Notes under the pieces: model-generated
Databases searched by the model: none
Seen by the model: only the letters and a program-made list of their open reading frames with translations
Told to the model about the DNA's origin: nothing
Assembly (NCBI GenBank): GCA_964397565.1
Contig: CAYNJC010000001.1
Location: 1-64,000, forward strand
Origin: JAPLST01 sp964397565
GTDB taxonomy: Bacteria > Auribacterota > UBA3054 > JAPLST01
Length of the DNA: 64,000 nt
Direction of reading: 5' to 3'
In this document: positions 14,497 to 25,400 of the stretch, piece by piece
Layout: the number at the start of each line of letters is the position of its first letter
Numbering within the stretch: position 1 is the stretch's first letter
Program-made: the position numbers and the translations under genes

Positions 14497-16353
14497 ATGT
14501 GTGGCATTATTGGATATTTGGGCAAGAATGATGCGTGTCCGATTCTGATTGAAGGGCTCAAGCGCCTGGAATATCGCGGTTATGATTCGGCCGGTGTGGC
14601 AATTGTGCGGCCGGGTGTACTGGAGGTGCGCAAGCGGCCGGGCAAGATCGTCATGCTCGAGGAATTGCTGCGCGCGCAGCCGGTGTCCGGCACGGTCGGC
14701 ATCGCGCACACGCGCTGGGCCACGCATGGCGCGCCCAACGAAATCAACGCCCATCCGCACACCGGCCAGACTGGCCGGGTTGCGGTGGTGCACAACGGCA
14801 TCATTGAGAACTACGCCACGCTGCGCAAGCACCTTGAGCAGGAAGGCCATCACTTCAAGACCGAGACCGACTCGGAAGTGATCCCGCATCTGATCGAGCG
14901 GCATTTGTATGCCGACAAAGCCCGAACGACGTTCAGCGCGGCCGACCTTGAGCTGGCGGTCAGCGCCAGCATCAAGCGATTAGAAGGCACCTTTGGTCTG
15001 GCGATTGTCTGTGCCGACGTGCCGGATGTGATCCTTGGCGCGCGCAAAGGCAGCCCGCTGGTGCTGGGCGTCGGCGACGATGAAATGTTCATCGCCTCGG
15101 ATGTCAACGCCTTTGTGTTGTTCACCCGCCAGGTCATTTACCTGGATGACAACGAGATGGTGACGCTGCGGCGCGACGGCTACCAGACCCAGACCTTCGA
15201 GCGTGCGCCGATTGCGAAAGATGTCCAGCACATCTCGTGGGATGCGGATGAGATCGGTCGCGGCGGCCACACCCATTTCATGCTGAAGGAAATCTGCGAG
15301 CAAGCGGACACGATCCGCAACGCGTTCCGCGGCCGGCTGCTGCCCGAAATGGCGACGGCGAAACTGGGCGGCATGCATCTAAGCAACCGCGACATTCTCA
15401 ACATTGACCGGATTGTGATTATTGCCTGCGGCACGGCCCTGCACGCCGGCATGGTCGGCAAGTACATCATTGAGGAACTGTCGCGCATTCCGGTCGAGGT
15501 GGATTACGCCTCCGAGTTTCGCTATCGCAACCCGATCATCTGCCCCAACACGCTGGTGCTGGCGATCAGCCAGTCGGGCGAGACGGCCGACACCCTGGCG
15601 GCCTTGCGCGAAGCCAAGCAAAAGGGCGCGATGGTGATGGGCGTCTGCAATGTGGTGGGCAGCACGATCGCGCGCGAATGCGATGGCGGCGTGTATGTGC
15701 ATGCCGGGCCGGAGATCGGGGTGGCGTCCACCAAGGCGTTCACCTCGCAGCTGACGGTCATGGTCCTGCTGGCGCTGTATTTTGGGCGCGTGCGCAATCT
15801 GGCGCGCGCGACGGCGCTCGAGATTATCAGTGCCTTGGAGACGTTGCCGGAGACGATCCGCCAGTTTCTCGAGACGCGCGCGCAGATCGAGGCGATTGCC
15901 AAGAACTACGTGGATGTCCAACACGCGTTTTTCGTCGGCCGCCACATGCATTATCCGGTCGCGCTCGAGGGCGCACTCAAGCTCAAGGAAATTTCGTATA
16001 TTGACGCCAATGGCTATCCGGCCGCAGAGATGAAGCATGGCCCGATCGCGCTGGTGGATGAGCATCATTTGACAGTCGCGGTCGCGCCGACCACCGAATT
16101 GATCGAGAAGACGGCGTCGAACATCCAGGAAATTCGCGCGCGGCATGGACGCGTCATTTCGGTCATGGACAGCCCCCACAGCACGATTGAGAAACTGTCC
16201 GATGATGTCATTTGGGTGCCGAGCGTGCATGCGGTGCTCAAGCCGATTTTGATGGTCATTCCGCTGCAATTGCTGGCGTATTATATCGCGGTTGCGCGCG
16301 GCTGCGACGTGGATCAGCCGCGCAATCTGGCCAAGTCGGTCACGGTTGAGTAA
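14497..16353 (+). CDS. glmS: Glutamine--fructose-6-phosphate aminotransferase (isomerizing)
   Basis: GlmS makes glucosamine-6-phosphate from fructose-6-phosphate and glutamine, the first step to UDP-GlcNAc for peptidoglycan and lipopolysaccharide. The chain starts MCGIIGYLG, so Cys2 becomes the N-terminal nucleophile of the class II glutaminase domain (residues 1 to about 240; HTRWATHG, HNGIIENY, TDSEVI). Two SIS sugar-isomerase domains follow (GTALHAGMVGKYIIEEL; SQSGETADTLAAL; GRHMHYPVALEGALKLKEISYIDANGYPAAEMKHGPIALV), ending LAKSVTVE as usual. Length (618 aa) is typical. GAGG precedes the start. Two hairpins lie just after the stop. Confidence 0.97.
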   Translation: MCGIIGYLGKNDACPILIEGLKRLEYRGYDSAGVAIVRPGVLEVRKRPGKIVMLEELLRAQPVSGTVGIAHTRWATHGAPNEINAHPHTGQTGRVAVVHNGIIENYATLRKHLEQEGHHFKTETDSEVIPHLIERHLYADKARTTFSAADLELAVSASIKRLEGTFGLAIVCADVPDVILGARKGSPLVLGVGDDEMFIASDVNAFVLFTRQVIYLDDNEMVTLRRDGYQTQTFERAPIAKDVQHISWDADEIGRGGHTHFMLKEICEQADTIRNAFRGRLLPEMATAKLGGMHLSNRDILNIDRIVIIACGTALHAGMVGKYIIEELSRIPVEVDYASEFRYRNPIICPNTLVLAISQSGETADTLAALREAKQKGAMVMGVCNVVGSTIARECDGGVYVHAGPEIGVASTKAFTSQLTVMVLLALYFGRVRNLARATALEIISALETLPETIRQFLETRAQIEAIAKNYVDVQHAFFVGRHMHYPVALEGALKLKEISYIDANGYPAAEMKHGPIALVDEHHLTVAVAPTTELIEKTASNIQEIRARHGRVISVMDSPHSTIEKLSDDVIWVPSVHAVLKPILMVIPLQLLAYYIAVARGCDVDQPRNLAKSVTVE

Positions 16354-16368
16354 GTTTTCCGCGTGAGA

Positions 16369-16393
16369 AAAATCATTTGCGGCAAATGGTTTT
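16369..16393. repeat. CGG-loop hairpin 1 after glmS
   Basis: Arms AAAATCATTTG and CAAATGGTTTT pair over 11 bp with one G-T pair around the loop CGG. It lies 16 bp after the glmS stop and could act in 3'-end formation, although no T-run follows. Confidence 0.6.
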
Positions 16394-16397
16394 GTAC

Positions 16398-16422
16398 TAA
16401 TTTGTTTGCGGCGAACAAATTA
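16398..16422. repeat. CGG-loop hairpin 2 after glmS
   Basis: Arms TAATTTGTTTG and CGAACAAATTA pair over 11 bp with one G-T pair, again around CGG. The arm sequence differs from hairpin 1 while the loop and geometry are kept. Confidence 0.6.
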
Positions 16423-16487
16423 CCTGGGGCGGAACTTCTGTAGAGTGGGAGCCGGTTCCACCCGGCGAGTGCTGGTGCTGCAATGAA

Positions 16488-16514
16488 CAGATTCGCGGCA
16501 TGGAGGTCGCTCCC
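16488..16514 (+). repeat. 27-bp direct repeat right of glmS
   Basis: Partner of 14363-14389, differing at two positions. Together they bracket glmS at a distance of about 2.1 kb. Confidence 0.5.
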
Positions 16515-16592
16515 GCTCTCCAGCGAGGCGACCGCAGGAAGGCACGGCGGTGTCCTGCGGATTTCAGAATTTCAAGATGCAGCGATGATCGT

Positions 16593-16621
16593 TTGACACG
16601 GCCGGCGCGATAGTGTATAAT
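16593..16621 (+). promoter_or_regulatory. Consensus promoter of tRNA-Leu
   Basis: TTGACA (16593-16598), 17 bp, TATAAT (16616-16621), ending 10 bp before the tRNA. This is a full-consensus sigma-70-type promoter. Confidence 0.85.
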
Positions 16622-16631
16622 TACGCTCCGC

Positions 16632-16718
16632 GCCGAAGTGGCGGAATTGGCAGACGCGCTGCGTTCAGGTCGCAGTGGGGGAAACCCCTTGCTGGTTCAA
16701 CTCCAGTCTTCGGCACCA
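16632..16718 (+). tRNA. tRNA-Leu (CAG anticodon)
   Basis: Class II tRNA: acceptor GCCGAAG pairs with CTTCGGC, D-arm contains AATTGGCAGA, anticodon stem CTGCG/CGCAG surrounds loop TTCAGGT (anticodon CAG), a variable arm GGGGGAAACCCC follows, T-loop GGTTCAACTCC, and the gene encodes A-CCA. Confidence 0.95.
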
Positions 16719-16728
16719 TTTTGTCAGT

Positions 16729-19700
16729 TTAGGGCCGCCTTGCGGCCCTTTTCTTTTGTTGGCGCACTAGCAGCAAACCCAGCCAGACCAGCCCGAACGG
16801 CTCCGGAATTACCTCGAACGAATTGCCGCTGCGATAGCCGCTGACGACCGCGTCGGCGCGACTGCGCACACGCCAGTACCAGCGTCCTTGCGCCAAGGGC
16901 AGGATTGCATTGGTGCCACTGACATTGGTGCCGATCAGGCCGGCAAAGAGGGCCGAGACACCGCAGTCAAGATCATAACTCGACGCACCCGTGACTGCCT
17001 GCCAGTAAAACGGAACAAACGGCGCCGTGTTCGTGCTGGGTACGGGTGTGAGCAGCGGCGCCGCCAAGGCTGTGCCGCCCAGCCAACTCGACGCACCACG
17101 CTCATTACGCCCCGCCTCGCGCAAGGCAATCCGCCCGGGCGTGTTGGAGGATGTCAAGACCAATTCGCCGGCCTGCCACAAGCCGGCTTGTACGGCGGGG
17201 TGATTCTGCGCTGGCGCGGCATCCGCCAAGCCCCAGGCAACGTAATCAAGAATCTTGGTGCAGGTGTGCTGATAATTGCCGGGCGGGTAGATAGTGTCCG
17301 GTTCAAAAGGATAAAGCGCCAGCGCACCACTTTCGGGCAAGGCTGCCAAACCGGGAATATCCGCGAGCTCGACGCGCAGCGTGCCGCCCGGCGGCAGCTC
17401 GACATCCGGCAGTTGGTGCCAGGTGCCGGCGGGCTCGACCCGCAGCGCAAAATATTTCAGGTTGAGCGGTGGGACTGCGCCGCGATTGAAGTAACTGAAC
17501 TGAACATAGGCACGCGGCGCGGCAAAGCGCACGGCATCAATGCTCACACCAAGGTTGAACGCCTTGCGCGCAAACGAGCACAGCTTCATTTCATCCATCC
17601 AGCCGTCGAACGGCCCGCCCACCCGCAGGGCATCAGTGCCCAACAGATTATCATTCCAGACCATGCCGCCGATGCGTTGGTTATTCAGGTAGATGTAGAC
17701 TTCATTGCGGTCGCGCTCGTGGGTGACGGCGATGTGGTGCCAGACGCTGGTTTGCATCAGGCGCGCGTTACCGTCTTCATTGTAGCGCATGAGCACGTAG
17801 CCGTGCCCGCCCAAGCCGTCGGCAATGGTCTTCCCGTCGTCAAACGGGCCGTACCACATGCGCCCGCCCATGACCGTGCCGTCCTGCCCCATTTCAAAGC
17901 CAAGCTCCTCGAATTTCTCAAAGATCAGCGATTGCGGTTTGTTCTTCTGGGTGAATTTGATCCAAGCCTCGAAGGTGAAATCGCCTTCGATATTCAGCGA
18001 CGAGGCGGCATTGACCGTCAGGCGATCCGTACTGGCGGCGCCAAAATACAGGCAATTGCTGAAGCGCCCGCCGGCCGCCCAATTGACGGTGTTCTGGCGC
18101 GTGCCGTTGTTGCCATTGCCACTCGCATCCGCCGCGGTCGTGCCGGTGCCCTCGTCGCAGCGCAAGCGCAGCCGCACCGTGGGTTGCTGCACAACCAAGG
18201 TATAGCTCTGCACGAGCGTCGTCACGCCATTATAGGCGCGCGCCTGAAAACTGTACGAGCCCGTCGTGGTCGGCGTGCCGCGTATTTCACCGGTTGCGCT
18301 GTCGATGTTCAGCCAGGCCGGCGCGCTGGCCAATGAGTAGGTAATGGCACGGCCGGCCGTGTCAAAGGCACTGGCGCGATAGTAATAGGGCTCGTTGACC
18401 AGCACGCAGCGATTGGGCTGCGACAACCACGAAAAGCTCCAGCCGGCAATGCCATTGGGTGATTCCGTGCCGGTGGTTGCATACCAACTGCTGACGCCGC
18501 TCTTCAGACTGTTGACATCGCTGAGGAAGCTTGTGCCCATGTCATCCTTGGCCTGGTTGTAGAGCGTGTCCATGTAGCTCTGCTGCACGGCGGAAGGAAT
18601 GCGCGCGAAGGCGTTGGTATAGGTGCCCCAAAAGACGCGCGCCACTTCGGGCAGGCGCAGGAAGCGATTGACGCCCGCGACGGTGGGATAGACCGGCCAG
18701 CCGTACCAGACCATCGTCGCGCCAATGTCCTGCGGGTACAGCTTCAGGGTGCCATTGGCATTGCCGTGCAGCATGTAATTCTGGCCCCATTGCGGCCAGC
18801 CGTCGGAGTTGCGCAGAAAATGGTACATGGCCTGTTCGCGGCCAAACGAGACCGGGTCGAGGAAATTGGTCGCCTGCGCGGCAAAGACCTCCGGCGGCAA
18901 CGCATACATGGCCTCGAGGCCGCGGGCCAGGTCGGTAAACTGATGCGCCGGATCGAGCGACCCGTGGGGTTCATAACAATTTTGATACAGCTCCGGCTGA
19001 TAGCCGGCAAAGGTAAAGAGGGCCTGCTGCCGGTCAGTTTGCGCGGCTTTATAGAGATTACCGGTCGTCAGCGCGTTGGTCTGCATGAAGACTTCATCAA
19101 ACGGCCCGATATAATGCCGCAATCCAATTTCGACGCCGCGCCGTTTGAGGATAGCCATACTGGTATCGAAAATCGGCACGCCCATGCGTTTATACATTTC
19201 TTGCGCATAAGGTACCACGATCCGCGACGCATGTTCCCAGTTGTACGCCAGCGACAGCTTGCGGTGCGCACGCCAGGTCTGGCCGTAGTTCAGGTACATA
19301 TTGTGCGCGGACTTGGCCGTGCGACTATAATTGCCGCGGAAGTGCGTACCGATATTGTAGAACATCTGCGTGCCGATAATCAGGGTGGCATCCACATCAC
19401 TATTGTCCCACAGCCAGGCGCGGCCGTTCAGCATGTTCCAGTTATCGCTGGTGAAGAGCAGCCGCCAGACCGGCAAGACATAGGTGTCGCGCGTGTCATC
19501 CACTTCGAGGAGCGCGGGCTGGCGGGTGCCGGCGCTAGGAAAGCGCACCCGCGTGACCGTCGTGCTGTATTCGCAGTAGAACGGGATATAAGTGCCGCTG
19601 GCGAAGGTACCCAGCGCGGCGCTGCACAGGCCATTGGCGTCCGGGCCCGTCATGGCTTGCGCCAGCCATGCGCCGGTTTCATTCGGGCGATACAGCACGC

Positions 19701-22413
19701 GCACGCCACCGACGATATTGGTCACCCGCGCGAAAATGGTGATGGCATCCGTCGCGCGCGGCACGGCCGGACTGTGCCAGATGTTGAGGATATTCGCGCC
19801 CCAGGCGCCATTGGCGAAGCCGGGCGAACCACCGCCAACACTGGCCTGCCAATTGGTGGCAGACGAACCACCCGCGCCAGCGCCAATGCGTTCGAGCGTG
19901 GCGCCAGCGCCATCCGCGCGTGTCGGCCACGGCGCGCTGTCTTGATAGGCCACGACGTCAACCACGCTGCCGTCCCAGGCACGCAAGGTCAGCACGTCAT
20001 CGCCATTGCCCAGCGCAAACGGCAGCGGGCCGTGGCAGCGGGCCGCCGGCACATCAAAGTAATTCGTTATCGCCGCGACATCGCCGCACAGCACCGCGCA
20101 GCCGCCCGGCGCCAACCACGCCTCGCGCGTGATGGCAAAGCGGATGCCGTCTTCGTTTTCAAGCGTCCATTGCGCCAGGTTGATCGGCGCCGCGCCGTAA
20201 TTGTACAGCTCGACAAACTCGCTGTTGCCCATACCGTCGTGCATGGGATGGTAATTTATCTCGCTGATGCAGACCGTCACTTGGGTCGTCGGCCCAACAT
20301 GATAGAAATACCAATTGCTTTGATAGAACGCCGACGAAGGAATGCCGCGATAGGCAAAGGTCAAGGTGTAGATGCGCCCGTCCTGTACCAACGTCGAAGC
20401 AATTTGCCGGACATTGTTGCCGGACGAGCCGCCGCCCGCGCCGGTCGCACGAAGACGCAGACAGCCGGGCGCGCGCGCGCCATCGCTCGGGTCGAAGGCC
20501 GAACCAATGTGGTTGCCACTCTTGGTCCAGCCCGCGTCACTGACCGTGAACGCGCCGTTGCTGACATGCTCCGTGCCGGTATATTTAATCGAGACATCAT
20601 CCACCAGCACGTCACCGGCGCTATCAAGGTACAAATACAACGTGGTCGCGGTCGCCGCGCCCGTGTTGGTGTATGCCTGCCATGACGTCGTCGGCGTGAC
20701 GGTCGACAGCAAACCGTTATTGGACAAGCGCACCGTCAAGCCAGGTGACGGTGGCGGGCTGATTCGCTCGCCCGGCGGTGTCACCAAGGTGGTGCCGTCC
20801 GCCAGAGCCAGTTGCAGGCAATACCACACGATTGTCTCGTTGGGAAATGCCGGCAGGGCCGCGCCGTACAGGCCATCGCCGGCCGCGCCGTCGGCGTGCA
20901 GCCCGTCATCATACATCGGCGCGGATACATTCTGGGTGGCATTGGTGCGGTAGAGCGCTACGAATGAAGTGATTGCCAGCGAGGCCAGCGGCCGCGCGCA
21001 GATGAAGGTTGGCACACCGCCGACCGGCTGCGCTGGCTGCACGGCTATTTCAACAATCGCCGCTTGCGTGCCGATGGCGAACGCGCTGTTGGGATAGCCC
21101 GGCGTGCCGAAGCCGGCCGCTGCCGCCCAGCTCGCGGCGCGATTGCCGTCGCACAGCGCGCTAGTCAGTTCGAGACTGGGCCCGAAGCCATTGGGCGCGC
21201 TCGGCCAGCCATTGTCGCTGGCGTAGGTCACGGTGTGTACGTCAACGTCATTCGGGCTCTTGATGCGCAACGTTTCGCCGTCGTCCGACAAGCCAATGTT
21301 CACCTGCGCAAAGCGATCCGCGGCAATCGCCGGATAGATGCTGTTCAACACCACGCGCGGCTCATCGGCCAGCACGACCAGCGCGCCGGGCGGCACGGGC
21401 CACGCATTCGTCGGCAGCCGCGTGTCCTCAAAGATGCAGCCAGCCAGATCCACTGTTTTGGCGCTGATGTTCCACAACTCGACATATTCATACTTCTGGG
21501 TCAGCGCATCCACACTGCTGTGGTACATGATCTCATTGATGATCAGATCGCGCGGTTGCAGGGGCGTATTCATGACGCGATACAGCGCCGTACCGATCGG
21601 CGGATCCAGATACACGACGCCGCTTGCGCTGCGCGCCTGCACGACATATTCGACCCATGTGCCGTCGGCGCGGGCCGGCAGCGCGCCGGTCCACACATTC
21701 GGCGCCGCCAGCGCGCAGGCGTTCGTCAACCAACCACCGGGCGCGGTATACACCACGATCACGTTCGACGGCGCGCCCAGACTAAACGTGATCTGCAGCA
21801 CGACGTTCGATGCGGAGACCGGCGATTGCGGGGTTCGTTTCGTCGAAAAACTCAAGCTGTCATATACGAAGGTCGAGTTGATTGCGCCCGGTGTTCCGCC
21901 CGCCGCCAGACTTGCCGCCCAACTTGTCGGCGCGGAAAGATTCAGCAGCGGATGGCGCAATTCGAGCGACGGTCCGTCGCCATCCGGCGCGGTCGGCCAC
22001 GGCGCGGTGTCATCATAGGTCACTTCGCTGACCACCGTGCCACCGGCATCGCTGATCGCCACGCGCTCGCCGTCATTGTTCAACTTGGTCTCATTGGCAA
22101 ACGGGCCGAACACGTTGGTCACCAGCGGATAGGCCGCGCCAAACGCCACAGGATCCAGCGCCAGCACAAGGAAGCCGCCGGCCGGCACCACTGCTTGCGG
22201 CGGGAACACGAACTCAACGCCATCGCTCATCTGCCAGCCGCCCAAGCTCAGCGGCAGCGCGCCCGTGTTCCAAAATTCAATGAACTCGGTGGTGTCGCCC
22301 GCGCCCGGCGGATTGTAGTGCACTTCGTTGATGACCAGCGCGGCATGTGCCATGGCGGCGGCAGTGACGGCAACCAATGTCGCACGCAAAACAACGGAGT
22401 GGGTGCTTAGCAT
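16729..22413 (-). CDS. Giant secreted lamin-tail/CotH/LamG PEP-CTERM protein, downstream tandem copy (1894 aa)
   Basis: A signal peptide (about residues 1-24, ending MAHA) is followed by a first lamin-tail domain (LVINEVHYNPPGAGDTTEFIEFWN), a second (LIINEIMYHSSVDALTQKYEYVELWN), a third (VCISEINYHPMHDGMGNSEFVELYNYG), and a CotH-kinase-like region (DVDATLIIGTQMFYNIGTHFRGN through DEVFMQ). After these come an Ig/cadherin-like stretch (ITYSLASAPAWLNIDSATGEIRGTP) and a LamG/concanavalin-type domain (LRLRCDEGTGTTAADASGNGNNG; GDFTFEAWIKF). The last part is Fn3-like and ends in a PEP-CTERM tail (VIPEPFGLVWLGLLLVRQQKKRAARR), which predicts exosortase-dependent export and anchoring. Its ATG overlaps the stop of the upstream paralogue by 7 bp. 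Function is unknown; CotH domains elsewhere phosphorylate proteins. Confidence 0.85.
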   Translation of the reverse strand: MLSTHSVVLRATLVAVTAAAMAHAALVINEVHYNPPGAGDTTEFIEFWNTGALPLSLGGWQMSDGVEFVFPPQAVVPAGGFLVLALDPVAFGAAYPLVTNVFGPFANETKLNNDGERVAISDAGGTVVSEVTYDDTAPWPTAPDGDGPSLELRHPLLNLSAPTSWAASLAAGGTPGAINSTFVYDSLSFSTKRTPQSPVSASNVVLQITFSLGAPSNVIVVYTAPGGWLTNACALAAPNVWTGALPARADGTWVEYVVQARSASGVVYLDPPIGTALYRVMNTPLQPRDLIINEIMYHSSVDALTQKYEYVELWNISAKTVDLAGCIFEDTRLPTNAWPVPPGALVVLADEPRVVLNSIYPAIAADRFAQVNIGLSDDGETLRIKSPNDVDVHTVTYASDNGWPSAPNGFGPSLELTSALCDGNRAASWAAAAGFGTPGYPNSAFAIGTQAAIVEIAVQPAQPVGGVPTFICARPLASLAITSFVALYRTNATQNVSAPMYDDGLHADGAAGDGLYGAALPAFPNETIVWYCLQLALADGTTLVTPPGERISPPPSPGLTVRLSNNGLLSTVTPTTSWQAYTNTGAATATTLYLYLDSAGDVLVDDVSIKYTGTEHVSNGAFTVSDAGWTKSGNHIGSAFDPSDGARAPGCLRLRATGAGGGSSGNNVRQIASTLVQDGRIYTLTFAYRGIPSSAFYQSNWYFYHVGPTTQVTVCISEINYHPMHDGMGNSEFVELYNYGAAPINLAQWTLENEDGIRFAITREAWLAPGGCAVLCGDVAAITNYFDVPAARCHGPLPFALGNGDDVLTLRAWDGSVVDVVAYQDSAPWPTRADGAGATLERIGAGAGGSSATNWQASVGGGSPGFANGAWGANILNIWHSPAVPRATDAITIFARVTNIVGGVRVLYRPNETGAWLAQAMTGPDANGLCSAALGTFASGTYIPFYCEYSTTVTRVRFPSAGTRQPALLEVDDTRDTYVLPVWRLLFTSDNWNMLNGRAWLWDNSDVDATLIIGTQMFYNIGTHFRGNYSRTAKSAHNMYLNYGQTWRAHRKLSLAYNWEHASRIVVPYAQEMYKRMGVPIFDTSMAILKRRGVEIGLRHYIGPFDEVFMQTNALTTGNLYKAAQTDRQQALFTFAGYQPELYQNCYEPHGSLDPAHQFTDLARGLEAMYALPPEVFAAQATNFLDPVSFGREQAMYHFLRNSDGWPQWGQNYMLHGNANGTLKLYPQDIGATMVWYGWPVYPTVAGVNRFLRLPEVARVFWGTYTNAFARIPSAVQQSYMDTLYNQAKDDMGTSFLSDVNSLKSGVSSWYATTGTESPNGIAGWSFSWLSQPNRCVLVNEPYYYRASAFDTAGRAITYSLASAPAWLNIDSATGEIRGTPTTTGSYSFQARAYNGVTTLVQSYTLVVQQPTVRLRLRCDEGTGTTAADASGNGNNGTRQNTVNWAAGGRFSNCLYFGAASTDRLTVNAASSLNIEGDFTFEAWIKFTQKNKPQSLIFEKFEELGFEMGQDGTVMGGRMWYGPFDDGKTIADGLGGHGYVLMRYNEDGNARLMQTSVWHHIAVTHERDRNEVYIYLNNQRIGGMVWNDNLLGTDALRVGGPFDGWMDEMKLCSFARKAFNLGVSIDAVRFAAPRAYVQFSYFNRGAVPPLNLKYFALRVEPAGTWHQLPDVELPPGGTLRVELADIPGLAALPESGALALYPFEPDTIYPPGNYQHTCTKILDYVAWGLADAAPAQNHPAVQAGLWQAGELVLTSSNTPGRIALREAGRNERGASSWLGGTALAAPLLTPVPSTNTAPFVPFYWQAVTGASSYDLDCGVSALFAGLIGTNVSGTNAILPLAQGRWYWRVRSRADAVVSGYRSGNSFEVIPEPFGLVWLGLLLVRQQKKRAARRP

Positions 22414-25400
22414 AAAAAACGTCGGGTGGTAAATATTAGGCTGACGAGAAGGATGAGCTGCGCGGGTTCTGGCAACACTTGAAATGGCGCGTCATTGACA
22501 TCCGCGGCAGCGTTGCCGAAGCGGTCACGGACGAGCAGGGTGATAAAGCAGTTGGTGCGGTCTTGCGCCCAGCTTGGCGGCGCCCACAGGCTGACGCCAT
22601 CGTTGGGCATCCACGGCGCGATGCAGGTGTTCGTGACGCCATCGGCCTTGAAGTACAGACTCACCGGTGTGGCTGGCGCGGGCGGCTCATCGGTGATGGC
22701 ATTGGTTGCCCACGTAATTGCGAAGGGCACGCCGGCGTCCAGCATTTCGCCGCCCGCCGGGCTGAGCAACGCGTTGGTCGCAACATTGGGCGGCTGGTGA
22801 TCTATCATACCGCCAACCCAGGAATTGACGCCATCTTCGTTACGGCCCGGCGCGCGCAGGGCACAACGGCCGGCGGCGGAATTTGTGGCCACCACACCAC
22901 CAGACTGCCACAGGCCGGCCTGCACGGCGGGATGCTCCGGTGTGGGCGCGGCCGTGAAGTTACCCCACGCCACATAGTCAAGAATCTTGGTGCAGGTGTG
23001 CTGATAATTGCCGGGCGGATAGATGGTGTCCGGCTCAAAGGGGTAGAGCGCCAGTGCGCCACTTTCGGGCAAGGCCGCCAAGCCGGGAATATCCGCCAGC
23101 TCGACGCGCACCGTGCCGCCCGGCGGCAGCTCGACATCCGGCAATTGGTGCCAGGTGCCGGCCGGCTCGACCCGCAGCGTAAAATATTTCAGGTTGAGCG
23201 GCGGGACTGCGCCGCGATTGAAATAGCTGAACTGGACGTAGGCACGCGGCGCGGCAAAGCGCACGGCATCAATGCTCACACCCAGGTTGAACGCCTTGCG
23301 CGCAAACGAGCACAGCTTCATTTCATCCATCCAGCCGTCGAACGGCCCGCCCAACCGCAACGCGTCGGTGCTCAGCAAATTGCTGTTCCAAACCATGCCG
23401 CCAATGCGTTGGTTGTTCAGATAGATGTAGACTTCATTGCGGTCGCGCTCGTGGGTGACGGCGACATGATGCCAGACGCCCGTTTGCATCAGGCGCGCGT
23501 TGGCGTCTTCATTGTAGCGCATCAGCACGTAGCCGTGCCCGCCCAAGCCGTCGACAATGGCCTTCCCGTCGTCAAACGGGCCGTACCAGAAGCGGCCGCC
23601 CATGATCGTGCTGTCTTGCCCCATTTCAAAACCGAGCTCCTCATATTTTTCAAAGATCAGCGATGGCGGTTTGTTCTTCTGGGTAAATTTGATCCACGCC
23701 TCGAAGGTGAAATCGCCTTCGATATTCAGCGATGAGGCGGCATTGACCGCCAGGCGATCCGTGCTGGCGGCGCCAAAATACAGGCAATTGCTGTAGCGCC
23801 CGTCGGCCGCCCAATTGACAGTGTTCTGGCGCGTGCCGTTGTTACCAAAGCTGCTCGAGTCGGCCGCGGTCGTGCCGGCCCCCTCGTCGCAGCGCAAGCG
23901 CAGCCGCACGGACGGTTGCTGCACCACCACGGTGCAGACTTGCACGAGCGTGGTCACCCCATTATTGGCGCGCGCCTGAAAACTATACGAACCCGTGCTG
24001 GTCGGCGTGCCGCGGATTTCACCGGTTGCGCTGTCAATGCTCAACCAGGCCGGTGCGCCGGCCAATGAGTAGGTGATGCCGCGGCCGGCCGTGTCAAAGG
24101 CACTGGCGCGATAATAATACGGCTCGTTGACCAGCACGCAGCGATTGGGCTGCGACAACCACACAAAACTCCACGTCGCAATCTTATTGGGCGATTCCGT
24201 GCCCGTGGACGAGTACCAACTGCTGATGCTGCTCTTCACGCTGTTGACGTCGTTCAGAAACGAGCTGTCCATATCATTTTTGGCTTGATTGTAGAGTACA
24301 TCCACATAGGCCCGTTGCACCGCCGCCGGAATCCTGGCGAGGGCGTTGGTGTAGGTGCCCCAAAAGACGCGCGCAACCTCCGGCAAGCGCACAAAGCGCT
24401 GCACCCCGGCGACGGTCGGATACACCGGCCAGTCATCAGGCCACACCATCGTCGCGCCAATGTCCTGCGGATACAATTTCATCTGCCCGTTGGCATCGCC
24501 GTGCAGCAAATAATTCTGCCCCCAGCGCGGCCAGCCGTCCGAATTGTGCAGGAAATGGTACATGGCTTGTTCGCGGCCAAATGCAACCGGATCGAGGTAA
24601 TTGGTCGCCTGGGTGGCAAAAACCTCCGGCGGCAACGCGTACAAGGCCTCGAGGCCGCGCGCCAGATCGGTGTATTGATGGGCTTTGTCGCGCACCCCAT
24701 TGGCCTCATAGCAGTTCTCGTACAGCGCCGGTTGATAGCCGGCAAAGGTGAACAAGGCTTGTTGCCGGTCGGCCTGCGCGGCTTTGTACAAGTTGCCGGT
24801 CGTCAGCGCGTTGGTCTGCATGAAGACTTCATCAAACGGCTCGATATAATGGCGCAACCCAAGCTCAGACCCACGCCGCTTGAGGATGCACATGCTGGTA
24901 TCGTAAATCGGCACACCCATGCGCTTGTACATCTCTTGCGCATAGGGTATCACGATCAGCGATGCGTCTTCCCAGTTGTACGCCAGCGACAGTTTGCGGT
25001 GCCCGCGCCACGTCTGGCCGTAGTTCAGGTACAAGTTGTGCGCGGATTTGTATTGGCGGCTGTAGTTGCCGCGGAAGTGCGTGCCGATGTTGTAGAATAT
25101 CTGCGTGCCAATAATCAGGGTGGCATCCACATCACTATTATCCCACAGCCAGGCGCGGCTGTTCAGCGTGTTCCAGTTTGCACTGGTAAGCAGTAAACGC
25201 CACACCGGCAAGGTGTACGTGTCGCGCGTGTCGTCCACTTCGAGCAGCGCGGGCTGGCGTATGCCGGCGCTGGGAAAGCGCACCCGCGTGACCGCCGTGC
25301 TGTATTCGCAGTAGAACGGGATGTAGGTGCCGCTGGTGAAGGTGCCCAGCGTGGCGCTGCACAGGCCATTGGCGTCCGGGCCCGTCATGGCTTGCGCCAG

